Shown here: piece by piece, positions 54,541-63,893 of the stretch
Position numbering within the stretch: position 1 is the stretch's first letter
Layout: each line of letters opens with the position of its first letter
From: Polaribacter reichenbachii
GTDB lineage: Bacteria; Bacteroidota; Bacteroidia; Flavobacteriales; Flavobacteriaceae
Assembly (NCBI RefSeq): GCF_001975665.1
Contig: NZ_CP019419.1
Location: 3,579,501-3,643,500 of the forward strand
Direction: 5' to 3'
Length of the DNA stretch: 64,000 bases
Position numbers and translations under genes: made by a program
Notes under the pieces: model-generated
The model's database searches: none
What the model was told of the DNA's origin: nothing
The model's input: the letters and a program-made list of their open reading frames with translations, nothing else

Positions 54541-54548
54541 CAAATATA
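54541..54548 (-). promoter_or_regulatory. -7 element of the thiamin operon
   Basis: On the minus strand TATATTTG is an exact TAnnTTTG match. Transcription would start near 54534, so the transcript begins with the riboswitch itself. It lies 21 bases beyond the stop codon of the preceding gene on the same strand. Confidence 0.6.
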
Positions 54549-54568
54549 TTATATTATTATGATATATT

Positions 54569-54880
54569 TTATAAAGTCGATTTTTTATTTTTATCACCAG
54601 GTAAATCATCTTGAAATGCTGATGGTAAAATATCTGGTATTAATTTGATTAAAAGCGGTAATAATAAAGCGCCACCAGGCAGTAAGAAAACAGCTAAAGC
54701 AGGAATTGCTTTACAAATATCTAACAACTGAATTTTAATTTTTTCTTTTTCTTCTTCTGTTAAATTTGAGTGTGTAGATTTTCTTATTAATTGCATTGCT
54801 TCTTTGCTCTGCAATAATTCTCGATGCAAACGTAATTTATTTCTTTTCAGTAAAAACTTTATTTCATCTATGGTTTGCAT
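54569..54880 (-). CDS. small LETM1-like protein
   Basis: A 103-residue protein. The C-terminal segment KAIPALAVFLLPGGALLLPLLIKLIPDILPSAFQ matches the signature region of LETM1 proteins, where the membrane-near segment reads (V)PFxxxxxxPFxxxLLPxxxKLFPNMLPSTF. It has one hydrophobic stretch (about residues 57-80), and the N-terminal 50 residues are a charged helix. Full LETM1 proteins have over 500 residues in mitochondria and act in K+/Ca2+-H+ exchange; short bacterial members lack most of that. Function unknown. A nine-base inverted repeat lies 21 bases upstream. Confidence 0.65.
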   Translation of the reverse strand: MQTIDEIKFLLKRNKLRLHRELLQSKEAMQLIRKSTHSNLTEEEKEKIKIQLLDICKAIPALAVFLLPGGALLLPLLIKLIPDILPSAFQDDLPGDKNKKSTL

Positions 54881-55285
54881 TATTATTTTTAAATTAAATA
54901 TCTAATTATGGTATAATTAGAAAAGATAACAAACTTTGTATTGCAAAAATATTTTTTGTAATCTTTTAATTAAGAGTTTTATTTTAATAAATTTTGCCAA
55001 TTATTCTGTTGAATTTTATACTTTAAAAAAGTAGGAAACATAAATTCTTCTTTATAAAATTAATCAAATAGAATATAGCAAAGATATAATTAGACAATAA
55101 ATAATGAATAATAAATTTTACTATTTAGCATCTAGATTATAAAAGCATTCCATTCATATTTATAACAAGTTTTTATTTAAAATAATAAACAAACACTTTA
55201 TTACTTTTTTTTGTATTTCTCACAGGTTAGCACAGGTAAGTTAAGTTCTTAAATATTGTTAATTTTAGAGTATAAATAAAATTTT
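54881..55285. other. 405-base divergent intergenic region
   Basis: Apart from the inverted repeat at 54901-54921 I see no open frame over 20 codons, no terminator and no clear TAnnTTTG element. The region is very A/T-rich and must contain promoters for both divergent genes. Confidence 0.5.
54901..54921. repeat. inverted repeat upstream of the LETM1-like gene
   Basis: TCTAATTAT (54901-54909) and ATAATTAGA (54913-54921) are perfect reverse complements around GGT. The position 21 bases ahead of the start codon fits an operator or a leader hairpin. Confidence 0.6.
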
Positions 55286-56977
55286 ATGAATAACTTATTT
55301 AAGTTGCTATTAAACATATCTATATGTTTAAGTTATTTCTTAACAAATGCACAATCTGTTGGAGAAGTTACTAAGGTAGGTGATACTTGGACAACTACAG
55401 TAGATGGTATTACGAAATATACAGGAATAAATATGATAGATGCTGTTAACGGTGCTTGTTTAAATATGGGTGCTGGAACCATTAATGTTAGAAGTTCTGG
55501 AGATTCCGGACCTGGAAATAGCGCTATTAAAGGATGTTTAATACAAAGTAACCAAACAATTGATTTTCATGGAAATACAATGAACTGTACAGGTGAACCA
55601 TTATTAGTTGTACCCGTAAAAGCTAGTGATAAAACTAATATAACTGTAAAAAACCTAAACGTTACAGGTACACCACGTTATGTAATTTGGTATACTAACG
55701 AGTGCAAAAATATGACATTAACCAATATTACAAGTAACACCACTAGAGGTAATGGTATTCGAATAGCAGGCACAAAGATTAAAGGCAATCCAAGTATACT
55801 AAAATATGCTAGTAATTTAACAATTAATGGTAATATTAATATAAAATCTAAAGGGCATTCAATTGAAACTTTATTGGTTAAAAATGTAGAAATTGATACT
55901 GTTTATGTATCTGCTGAAGTTGGGTGTGGTGTTCTTTTAAATACATCTGAAAACTGTAATATTAATGCTATTTATGCAACAGATTGCGATTATGGAAGTA
56001 GTTATGCTGGTTTTAGACAAGCTAATGACAATGGTACAACCCATTTAAAATATCTAAACGCCAAACACTGTGGTAGAGGAATGTATACACTAACAGGAAG
56101 TGAAAATGTTACCGTAGATGAAGTCGATATTGATGACTGTTCAGAATCTGGTATAAGTACCGCTACAACAGCTAAAGGTGTTCGTGTTTTAAGTGGTACC
56201 GTAACTAATTCTAATAAAAATATAGATATCTGGAATGGCGCTTCTGATATTTGTTTAAATGTAAATAATGAAAGTTTTGGTGATGCTTGTGATCCTGTAT
56301 ATTATGAATTAGTAAACAAAAATAGTGGAATGAGTATAGCTGTTGATGGAGCTAGTGATTTAAATGATACCAATATCATACAAAAAACTTCTAATAATAC
56401 AAACATTTCACAACAATTTGAAGTTTCAAACATAAACGGATATTACTTTATAGTAAACAAAGGATCTGGTAAAGCTTTAAGAGCTTCTGGAGACAATGTT
56501 ATACAATTTACTTTTGATGCAACATATTGGTCAGAAATGTTTTCAAGAATTGATGCTGTAGATGGACATTATCTTTTTAAAAACAGAAATACCAGCAAGT
56601 GTATGAGTGTAGAAAATAATTCTTCTTTGGATGGCGCAAGTATTGTTCTACAAAATTGTGATGAAAACGATTCAAGTCAACAATTTGCTTTAAATAAATT
56701 AAATATAACCTTAAGTAGTGAGTCTATTTCTTTTAAAAATAAGAACTATAATATATATCCTACAATAACTAGTAATAATATAAATATTGATTTTTCAGAT
56801 ACATTAATAAGTAAAACCAAGCTCACAGTTTCGAATATTAATGGCAAAAAAGTATTTTCTAAAACTTTAACAGATAAAAAGAATGAATTAGACTTTTCTA
56901 ATTTTAGTTCTGGAATATATTTTTTAAAATTAGTGAACAGTAAATTAGATGAAACTGTAAAAATAATCAAGCAATAA
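55286..56977 (+). CDS. secreted beta-helix/ricin-lectin protein with type IX sorting domain
   Basis: A 563-residue exported protein. A signal peptide (residues 1-22, ending TNAQ) precedes a segment of parallel beta-helix repeats (about 40-330), rich in Asn, Thr and Gly, of the pectate-lyase-like type. A ricin B-type lectin domain follows (about 343-480; YYELVNKNSGMSIAVDGASD, QQFEVS, SSQQFALNK). The last 75 residues are a type A C-terminal signal for type IX secretion (IYPTITSNNINIDF through SGIYFLKLVNS), so it is released or attached at the surface. It may bind or cleave polysaccharide; catalytic residues cannot be picked out. No polysaccharide-locus partner (SusC/SusD) is nearby. Confidence 0.85.
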   Translation: MNNLFKLLLNISICLSYFLTNAQSVGEVTKVGDTWTTTVDGITKYTGINMIDAVNGACLNMGAGTINVRSSGDSGPGNSAIKGCLIQSNQTIDFHGNTMNCTGEPLLVVPVKASDKTNITVKNLNVTGTPRYVIWYTNECKNMTLTNITSNTTRGNGIRIAGTKIKGNPSILKYASNLTINGNINIKSKGHSIETLLVKNVEIDTVYVSAEVGCGVLLNTSENCNINAIYATDCDYGSSYAGFRQANDNGTTHLKYLNAKHCGRGMYTLTGSENVTVDEVDIDDCSESGISTATTAKGVRVLSGTVTNSNKNIDIWNGASDICLNVNNESFGDACDPVYYELVNKNSGMSIAVDGASDLNDTNIIQKTSNNTNISQQFEVSNINGYYFIVNKGSGKALRASGDNVIQFTFDATYWSEMFSRIDAVDGHYLFKNRNTSKCMSVENNSSLDGASIVLQNCDENDSSQQFALNKLNITLSSESISFKNKNYNIYPTITSNNINIDFSDTLISKTKLTVSNINGKKVFSKTLTDKKNELDFSNFSSGIYFLKLVNSKLDETVKIIKQ

Positions 56978-57119
56978 ACCTTACTTTCTAATCTAAATCC
57001 TAGGATTTTATTAATTTAATGTACCTTTTTTGAAGAGAAACATACCAAAATTTTAAATAAATTATCTACTATTTTAGCTATTACTATTTTTAAATTTAGT
57101 AAGATACATAAATAAGAAT

Positions 57120-58283
57120 TTATATTTTCCTACGTTTACGTTCTATTTTTAACAGATTTAATTCTCTACTTGTTTGCCCAGCAACAGAAGTATTTTCTTC
57201 TGCTCTTCTAATTAAATAAGGCATTACATCTCTAACAGGTCCAAAAGGTAAATATTTTGCAACATTATAACCTTGATTTGCTAAATTATAACTGATATGA
57301 TCGCTCATACCAAACAGCTGCCCAAACCATAGACGATTATCATCTGGTTTTATATCATATTTTTTTGCCAATTCCATTAATAAATAAGAACTCTCTTCAT
57401 TATGTGTACCTGCAAATAATGCCATTTTAGGATGTTCCATCATATATCGAATAGCCGCATCATAATTGATGTCAGTCGCATTTTTATCTTTACAAATTGG
57501 TGAAGGATAGCCTTTTTCTTCAGCTCTTTCACGCTCTTTTTCCATATAAGCACCTCTAACTACCTTAATACCAATATAAAAATCTTTTTCTTTTGCTTTT
57601 TGATGTAAAGCCTCTAAATATTCCATTCTATCGTGTCTGTACATCTGTAGCGTATTAAAGACTATGGCTTTTTCTTTATTATACGTTTCCATTAAACCTT
57701 CAATTAAATCGTCTGCAGCTTTTTGCATCCAACTTTCTTCGGCATCAATTAACAACGGAACATCTTTTTGTACAGCAACTTTACAAACTTTATGAAAACG
57801 ATCTTCTATTCTGTTCCATTCTTCTTTTTCTTCGGATGTTAAATCTATACCTTCAGATATTTTTTGATATAAGCCAAATCTACCAAAACCAGAAGGCTTA
57901 AAAACGGCATAAGGAATCGATTTCTTTTCTTCACAGAAATTAATGATTCTTAGTATTTTTTGCAAAGCACCATCAAAACTAACCTCTTCATCTTTACCTT
58001 CTACAGAATAATCTAACACACTGTGCACGTTTCCATTATCATACATATTATCAATAATTGGCAAACAATCATCTTCTGTAACTCCACCACAAAAATGATC
58101 GAATACCGTAGAACGAATTAAACCTTCTATAGGTAAATGAGCTTTTAATGCAAAATTTGTGACTGCACTCCCAATTCTAACCATTGGCTGACTTTGTATC
58201 ATTTTGAACAAAAAATAGGCACGTTCTAATTGGGAATCAGATTTTAAAGCGAAAGCAACTTCTGTGTTGTCAAAAAGTTTCAT
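57120..58283 (-). CDS. proline dehydrogenase
   Basis: A 387-residue FAD-dependent enzyme converting proline to delta-1-pyrroline-5-carboxylate. The beta/alpha barrel motifs include VRGAYMEKERERAEEKGYPSPI and GTHNEESSYLLMEL, and the C-terminal YLPFGPVRDVMPYLIRRAEENT is the PRODH signature. It is the monofunctional form, not fused to the P5C dehydrogenase. The frame extends upstream to 58334, but the ATG at 58283 (MKLFDNTEVAFALKS) starts the conserved part and leaves an 89-base gap to the divergent aroB. Confidence 0.92.
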   Translation of the reverse strand: MKLFDNTEVAFALKSDSQLERAYFLFKMIQSQPMVRIGSAVTNFALKAHLPIEGLIRSTVFDHFCGGVTEDDCLPIIDNMYDNGNVHSVLDYSVEGKDEEVSFDGALQKILRIINFCEEKKSIPYAVFKPSGFGRFGLYQKISEGIDLTSEEKEEWNRIEDRFHKVCKVAVQKDVPLLIDAEESWMQKAADDLIEGLMETYNKEKAIVFNTLQMYRHDRMEYLEALHQKAKEKDFYIGIKVVRGAYMEKERERAEEKGYPSPICKDKNATDINYDAAIRYMMEHPKMALFAGTHNEESSYLLMELAKKYDIKPDDNRLWFGQLFGMSDHISYNLANQGYNVAKYLPFGPVRDVMPYLIRRAEENTSVAGQTSRELNLLKIERKRRKI

Positions 58284-58372
58284 AATTTGAATTTTACTGA
58301 AAACAAAGATAGTTGAAGAGTGCAAATAATTCAATTATTTATTTTTAATTTGCATACTTAATAAATACACCA

Positions 58373-59431
58373 ATGCAAACGATACAAGCAGTTTCTTATC
58401 CTGTTCATTTTCAGGAAGAAAGCTATAAAGCACTTTCTAATTTAATCGAAGAAAATAATTATTCTACAATCTTTATTTTGGTTGATGAAAATACTCTTGA
58501 GCATTGTTATCCGAAGTTTATACCGAATTTATCTACAGATAAAAAGATTGAATTGATAGAAATTGAGTCTGGAGAAATCAATAAAAATCTTGAAACTTGT
58601 ATTGGAGTTTGGAATGCAATTACAGAATTAGGTGGAGATAGAAAAAGTTTACTAATTACTTTAGGTGGTGGTGTTATTACAGATTTAGGTGGTTTTGTAG
58701 CTTCGTGTTTTAAACGTGGAATCGATTTTGTAAACATACCAACAACCTTATTATCTATGGTTGATGCTTCTGTGGGTGGTAAAACAGGTGTAGATTTAGG
58801 TGTTTTAAAAAATCAAATAGGATTATTTGCAAACCCAGAAATGGTTATTGTTGATAATGCGTATTTAGAAACTGTAGCGCCTAGAGAAATTAAATCTGGA
58901 ACCGCAGAAATTATTAAATATGGTGTAACTTACGACATCAATTTATTTAATGAAATAAAAGATAACAAAGACTTAAATATTAGCGATTTAATTTTTAGAT
59001 CTGTAGAAATTAAAAACGAAGTAGTTTTACAAGATCCTAGAGAGAAAAATTTACGTAAAATTTTAAATTTTGGACATACATTAGGCCACGCCATAGAATC
59101 TTTTTACTTAGAATCTGAAGACAAAGAAAACTTAACGCATGGAGAAGCCATTGCAATTGGAATGGTTTGCGAATGTTATATGTCTGCTAAATTATTAGGT
59201 TTTCCTGAAGAAAAAGTTACTGATGTTAAAGACGTTGTAGTATCTATTTATGATAAAACCACTTTACTAAAAGAAGATTTTTCATCAATCTTAGATTTAC
59301 TAAAACACGATAAGAAAAACGTTAACGGACAAGTAAATTTTGTTTTATTAAACGATTTTGAAGATTTTAAAATTGACTGTAAAGTTCCTGAAGCCTTAAT
59401 TATTGAAAGTATGGAGTTTTATAATCAATAA
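58373..59431 (+). CDS. aroB: 3-dehydroquinate synthase
   Basis: A 352-residue NAD- and zinc-dependent enzyme, second step of the shikimate pathway. GGGVITDLGGFVASCFKRGIDFVNIPTTLLSMVDASVGGKTGVDL contains the NAD- and substrate-binding blocks; zinc ligands lie in E(K)LRKILNFGHTLGHAIE and LTHGEAIAIGM. It is divergent from the proline dehydrogenase gene and followed by a terminator. Confidence 0.96.
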   Translation: MQTIQAVSYPVHFQEESYKALSNLIEENNYSTIFILVDENTLEHCYPKFIPNLSTDKKIELIEIESGEINKNLETCIGVWNAITELGGDRKSLLITLGGGVITDLGGFVASCFKRGIDFVNIPTTLLSMVDASVGGKTGVDLGVLKNQIGLFANPEMVIVDNAYLETVAPREIKSGTAEIIKYGVTYDINLFNEIKDNKDLNISDLIFRSVEIKNEVVLQDPREKNLRKILNFGHTLGHAIESFYLESEDKENLTHGEAIAIGMVCECYMSAKLLGFPEEKVTDVKDVVVSIYDKTTLLKEDFSSILDLLKHDKKNVNGQVNFVLLNDFEDFKIDCKVPEALIIESMEFYNQ

Positions 59432-59452
59432 AAACTAGATTAAAGAACATAT

Positions 59453-59491
59453 AAAAAAGACCTTTCTATTTTACTATAGAAAGGTCTTTTT
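59453..59491. terminator. bidirectional terminator
   Basis: A 16-base perfect stem (59454-59469 with 59476-59491) with A- and T-runs, between the convergent aroB and receptor genes. Confidence 0.92.
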
Positions 59492-59510
59492 ACTTTTTTA
59501 AATTATTATT

Positions 59511-62027
59511 TTAAAACTCTCGTTTTCCAAACTCGCTATCAATAAATTTCGATTTATTTTTAGCTGCATTAAAACTATAAGACAAGTTTAAAGTAACCAT
59601 ATCTACTTCATATACATAATTTGTAGTTGTATAAAATTGATTGGCTCTAGAGGTTGTAATTCGTTGTTCGTTTGTATTTAGCAAACCCATATCTATATTT
59701 TGCCATTGAAGTGTAGTTGTTAATCTATCGTCCATAAACTTTTTACGGAAAGTTAAATTTGGCGAGTAAAAACGAGAATCTTCACCCATTGCTGTATTTC
59801 TATCGGATAAATAATTAAAGGTGAATTGCAAAGATGCATTATCCCCAAAATTGTAAGTTGAATTTAAATTGATAGCATAAATTGTTGATTTAGAATCGAT
59901 ATCATAACTTCTTTCAACTCCATCTCTGTGTTTAAAATTTAAAACACCATCAATAGCATAATTATACACATTTACACCAATAAAATTAGACCAACTCTCA
60001 GTTGGTTTTAAAGTTGCACCAACCTCTAAACCTAAAGAATTACTTTTACCAACATTAGAATATACTCTGTTTATAATACTATCTAAAACTTGTCCATTTG
60101 CTTGATAAGCCAACGTATTTACACGATTTATAACATTGGTTACATTTCTAAAATAGGCAGTTGCATACACTGAATTTCCTCCTTTTAATTTTTTAGTGAT
60201 TCCTAATTCTACTAAATCTATAAATTCTGGTAATAAAGTATTATCACCTTGTTCAAAAACCTCAGAATGCTCGCGTTCTGCAAAACTATTCATTTTAAAA
60301 GTAGTTGTTCTTTCTACTCTTTTGCTATAAGCGGTTTTAATATTGGTTTTATCATTAATTTTATATTGTAAAGAAGCAGAAGGAAATAATTTTACAAAAT
60401 CATAATTATATACATTTTCTGTAGATTCACTCTGTAAAGCTTCTTTATACTCTCTATCCATAGATTCTACACGAACACCTGCTGCATAATTCCATTTACT
60501 TTTATCACCAGAAACCTGAGCATAACCAGAATGGATTTTTCTTTTTAAGCTAACATCACTAGAAAATTCAGGTACTAAAACTCCATCTCTTTCATACACA
60601 AATTTACCTGTATGATCTAAATCTCTATATTGATAACCGGTTTCTAAAGTACCAAAAGCAAAAGGTTTCCATTTGTAATCTAAATTAAAACGAGCACCAT
60701 ATAAAGGATTATCATTGGTATTGTATTCTCTTTGATAAACAATATTATTATCAGGATGACCTAAATTATCATTCTCAGTCGGACCTCCTAAAAAAGTGTA
60801 TTCATATAAAAATGATGTAGAAAGTTTAGAATCATTATCAAACTGATGCGAATAATCGAAACTTCCTAAAGCAAAATCTCCTTTTCTTATTCTTAAATTA
60901 TGATTGTAATAGGCAAAAGTATAATCTCTTGTAGATCCGCCAATTGGCGATATTGAATGATTATCGTAATACACAATATCTGCCAAACGCTCTTTAGTTC
61001 GTTTGCCTGCAAAAAATCCTAAAGAAAAAGCATCAGATTTATTTGGTGTATAATCTACATTAAAACGACCATTGTACGTTACTTCATCAAAACTACGCTC
61101 ACCATCCGAAGGCAAAAAAGTAGTTTTATTTTGGGCAGCATTTACAATAAACATATCTCCTTCTCTTCTTCCAGCTTTATCATTTCTTTGATAACTAGCA
61201 CCAACAGAAACATTCCATTTGTCTGTTCTGTTATTTACAGTTACATCAATTCCGTATCTTTTTGCTGCCACTTTTGTATCGTAATCTTCTATAGAAGGCA
61301 AACCGCCTTTTACATTTACTTGTGCAAAAGTTCCGTTAATTGCACCTTTTTTAGTGATAATATTTAAAATTCCACCTTTACCTTCTGGATCGTATTTTGC
61401 AGAAGGAGCAGTAATTAATTCTACTGCTTCTAATGCATTTGCTGGCAATTGTGCTAAAATAGCACTGGCATCACCTTGGGTTGGCTTCCCATTAATTAAA
61501 ACTGTAAAACCTTTACTACCTCTTACACTAATATCACCTAAACCATCAATAGTAACAGAAGGTAAGTTTTTAACCACATCTACAGCATTACCACCAACCG
61601 TATTTTGAAACTTTTTAGTATCAAAAACCTGTCTATCAATCTTATGTAAAACTGTTTGTTTTTCTGAGTTGATAACTACTTCATTTAATTGGTTACTAGT
61701 ACCTAAAATCAATTTTATAACTCCTAAATCTTTCTTTTCTCCTTTTTTATTGATGTTGATTGATGCTATTGTTTTTAATTGATAACCAATAAATGAAGCT
61801 TCTATATAATAATTACCTGGTTTTATATTATCAATAGAAAAAATACCATCAAAATTGGTTACAACACCATTTACTAATGTTTTTGTAGCTGAATTATACA
61901 GCGTAACTGTAGCGTATTCTAGTGGATAATTTTCATCATTTTCAATAACTTTACCAGTTATTTGTGCAGTTGCAATCTGACTCAGCAATAAAGCCAAAAT
62001 TAAAAACATACATTTTGTTAATTTCAT
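59511..62027 (-). CDS. TonB-dependent receptor, outer membrane beta-barrel family
   Basis: An 838-residue outer-membrane protein. Signal peptide (residues 1-21, ending IATAQ), a CarboxypepD_reg domain (about 22-105, VIENDENYPLEYATVTLY), a plug domain (about 120-225; GNAVDVVKNLPSVTIDGLGDISVRGSKGFTVLINGKPTQGD, APSAKYDPEGKGGILNIITKKG) and the barrel. It belongs to the outer-membrane barrel type 3 family rather than SusC or Oar. Possible ligands include peptides, siderophores or metals. The gene is solitary; the terminator beyond it is shared with aroB. Confidence 0.9.
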   Translation of the reverse strand: MKLTKCMFLILALLLSQIATAQITGKVIENDENYPLEYATVTLYNSATKTLVNGVVTNFDGIFSIDNIKPGNYYIEASFIGYQLKTIASININKKGEKKDLGVIKLILGTSNQLNEVVINSEKQTVLHKIDRQVFDTKKFQNTVGGNAVDVVKNLPSVTIDGLGDISVRGSKGFTVLINGKPTQGDASAILAQLPANALEAVELITAPSAKYDPEGKGGILNIITKKGAINGTFAQVNVKGGLPSIEDYDTKVAAKRYGIDVTVNNRTDKWNVSVGASYQRNDKAGRREGDMFIVNAAQNKTTFLPSDGERSFDEVTYNGRFNVDYTPNKSDAFSLGFFAGKRTKERLADIVYYDNHSISPIGGSTRDYTFAYYNHNLRIRKGDFALGSFDYSHQFDNDSKLSTSFLYEYTFLGGPTENDNLGHPDNNIVYQREYNTNDNPLYGARFNLDYKWKPFAFGTLETGYQYRDLDHTGKFVYERDGVLVPEFSSDVSLKRKIHSGYAQVSGDKSKWNYAAGVRVESMDREYKEALQSESTENVYNYDFVKLFPSASLQYKINDKTNIKTAYSKRVERTTTFKMNSFAEREHSEVFEQGDNTLLPEFIDLVELGITKKLKGGNSVYATAYFRNVTNVINRVNTLAYQANGQVLDSIINRVYSNVGKSNSLGLEVGATLKPTESWSNFIGVNVYNYAIDGVLNFKHRDGVERSYDIDSKSTIYAINLNSTYNFGDNASLQFTFNYLSDRNTAMGEDSRFYSPNLTFRKKFMDDRLTTTLQWQNIDMGLLNTNEQRITTSRANQFYTTTNYVYEVDMVTLNLSYSFNAAKNKSKFIDSEFGKREF

Positions 62028-62462
62028 TGTTTTACTTTTTAGTTAATTCTATTTGGTTTGACTATGTGTGTAATTTTGGACAAAATATTAGCACAAATTT
62101 TATTGGATAGATTTATTACTTATCCTTTGAAATTTGAGTTCTAAAATTAATCCTTAACAATATTAAACAAATGTAATTTTGAAACTAGTAGTAAAATGGT
62201 CTATTTGAAAAACAAATGTTCTAAGTAGTAATATTTTTTAATATAAATGACTTTAGAGTTTCATTGTTATACCTAAGTTAAGTATTACAATCTTAGCAAC
62301 CTTTATAATTCTTAAATTTTTATGTATTTATAATCTGCTATTTTAATATAGGTATTGATAGTGTTTTTCATCAATAACAAACTTTAAATTTTTCTAAATA
62401 AAGGGCATAAAAAAAAGCCTTTTAATTACAAAAGGCTTTTAATTATTTGTTGTTAAATAAAG
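62028..62462. other. 435-base intergenic region
   Basis: It contains the cold-shock gene terminator at 62409-62440. In the rest I found no open frame of note and no exact TAnnTTTG core on the minus strand; the promoter of the receptor gene should be close to 62040-62110. Nothing else is supportable. Confidence 0.5.
62409..62440 (-). terminator. terminator of the cold-shock gene
   Basis: AAAAGCCTTTT (62413-62423) pairs with AAAAGGCTTTT (62430-62440), followed on the minus strand by TTTT. It lies 22 bases after the stop codon. Confidence 0.88.
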
Positions 62463-62915
62463 TTATATTTTCTTCACTTTTACAGCATTCATACCACGCA
62501 TTCCTTTTTCAAGTTCAAAAGAAACTTTATCGTTTTCTGCAATTTGATCTATTAAACCACTAACGTGAGTAAAATATTTTTCACCATTATCAGAATCTAT
62601 AATAAAACCAAATCCTTTAGAAGTATCAAAGAAATTTACTTTACCTTTTCTTACAGGATCTTCTTCTGGTAAATCTTCTTTTTTAGTTACAGATATCTGA
62701 ATATCTTCTAACTCGTATTCTACTTTTAATTCTGGATCTGGTGGAGTATCTGTTAAATTTCCATTATGATCTACATAAGCAAACTGAATTCCAGAAGTTC
62801 CATTTTCTTCTTTATTTGCTTTTCTTGCTTCCATTTTTTTACGCTTATCTGCTCTCTTCTTTAAGCGTTTTTTTTCTTTTTCACTTTTACTAAATGTCTG
62901 TTGCGATTTTGCCAT
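62463..62915 (-). CDS. cold-shock domain protein with basic N-terminal extension
   Basis: A 150-residue protein. The C-terminal 62 residues are a cold-shock domain: GKVNFFDTSKGFGFI with RNP1 KGFGFI, and RNP2 in KYFTHVS. The N-terminal 37 residues are strongly basic (KSEKEKKRLKKRADKRKKMEARK), a likely RNA-binding tail, linked by an acidic middle. Typical Csp proteins have 66-70 residues, so this is an extended type common in Bacteroidota. It probably binds RNA and acts as a chaperone. No cold-shock leader was recognised. Confidence 0.88.
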   Translation of the reverse strand: MAKSQQTFSKSEKEKKRLKKRADKRKKMEARKANKEENGTSGIQFAYVDHNGNLTDTPPDPELKVEYELEDIQISVTKKEDLPEEDPVRKGKVNFFDTSKGFGFIIDSDNGEKYFTHVSGLIDQIAENDKVSFELEKGMRGMNAVKVKKI

Positions 62916-63191
62916 TAACTATATAAATATTTTTAATATGATTTAACCTATACTCGTTTGAGAAATTTTCTTTTTTCTAAGAATATAAGCTTTTGAAAAT
63001 TGTCTTAAACCTAAATTTATAAAGACAATATAGCTAAGTAGGTAATTTTAAGAAATTTCTCAGTTTTACAAAGGTATTATAAAAAAAAAGGTTTTCAAAA
63101 TTGAAAGCAATATTAAATTATTTCTCTAACCCTCAAAATGTTAATAAAACATTAAATATACAAAAAATCTCATTATTAATAGTATTACTAT

Positions 63192-63199
63192 TATATTTG
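63192..63199 (+). promoter_or_regulatory. -7 element that fixes the TetR start
   Basis: TATATTTG is an exact TAnnTTTG match 18 bases before the ATG at 63218. Because it lies inside the longer open frame that begins at 63101, that longer start is unlikely. Confidence 0.55.
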
Positions 63200-63217
63200 C
63201 ATTTTAAATTACCAAGT

Positions 63218-63889
63218 ATGAAAGATTTATTATCAGTTTTAAAAATATCTGTGCCTAATAAAATTTTTATAAAAGACCCTGAAACGTCAGAATTAGGAAA
63301 AAGAATTATAGAAAATAGCATCATTTTAATTAATGATATTGGTTTTGAAAGTTTTACTTTTAAAAAATTAGGTATTAAAATCAAGTCGAACGAAAGTTCT
63401 ATTTATAGGTATTTTGAGAGCAAACATAAATTATTACTCTATTTATCTTCTTGGTACTGGGCTTGGTTAGAGTATCAATTAGTTTTAGAAACATTTAGTA
63501 TTTCTGATAAAAAAGAAAAACTAGAAAAAGCCATTTTCATAGTAACAAAAACAGTAAAAGAAGACAGTAATTTTTCGCACATAAATGAAACATTATTATA
63601 TAAAATAATTGTGAATGAAAGTTCTAAATCTTTTTTAACCAAAGAAGTAGATAAAGATAATAAAGAAGGTTATTTTGAAGTCTATAAACGATTAATTACT
63701 AGATTAAAAGCAATGATTGTAGATGTAAGTCCAGATTATAAATATCCATTAAGTTTAGCGAGCACAATACTTGAAGGTGGTTTACATCAACATTTTTTAA
63801 ACGAACATTTCCCTTCTATTACTAATAGTAAAAAAGGAAAAACACCAACAAAATTTTTTATAAATCTTATACATCAAACTTTAAATTAA
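63218..63889 (+). CDS. TetR/AcrR family transcriptional regulator
   Basis: A 223-residue regulator. The N-terminal DNA-binding domain is GKRIIENSIILINDIGFESFTFKKLGIKIKSNESSIYRYFESKHKLLLYLSSWYW, the classic TetR helix-turn-helix with YRYFxSKxxLL. The C-terminal ligand domain has no recognisable signature. The frame opens at 63101, but the promoter core at 63192-63199 and the composition of the first 39 residues favour the ATG at 63218. The next gene, probably an ABC exporter beginning 4 bases after the stop, should be under its control, as TetR repressors often act on their neighbours. Confidence 0.88.
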   Translation: MKDLLSVLKISVPNKIFIKDPETSELGKRIIENSIILINDIGFESFTFKKLGIKIKSNESSIYRYFESKHKLLLYLSSWYWAWLEYQLVLETFSISDKKEKLEKAIFIVTKTVKEDSNFSHINETLLYKIIVNESSKSFLTKEVDKDNKEGYFEVYKRLITRLKAMIVDVSPDYKYPLSLASTILEGGLHQHFLNEHFPSITNSKKGKTPTKFFINLIHQTLN

Positions 63890-63893
63890 TTCA

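Noticed and set aside
56995..57008. Perfect palindrome AAATCCTAGGATTT as a terminator of the ricin-lectin gene
   Set aside because: It has no loop bases and no T-run after it, so a stable hairpin is unlikely; kept only as a curiosity.
63101..63217. Longer N-terminus of the TetR regulator
   Set aside because: The added residues are unlike the family and contain the likely promoter core.
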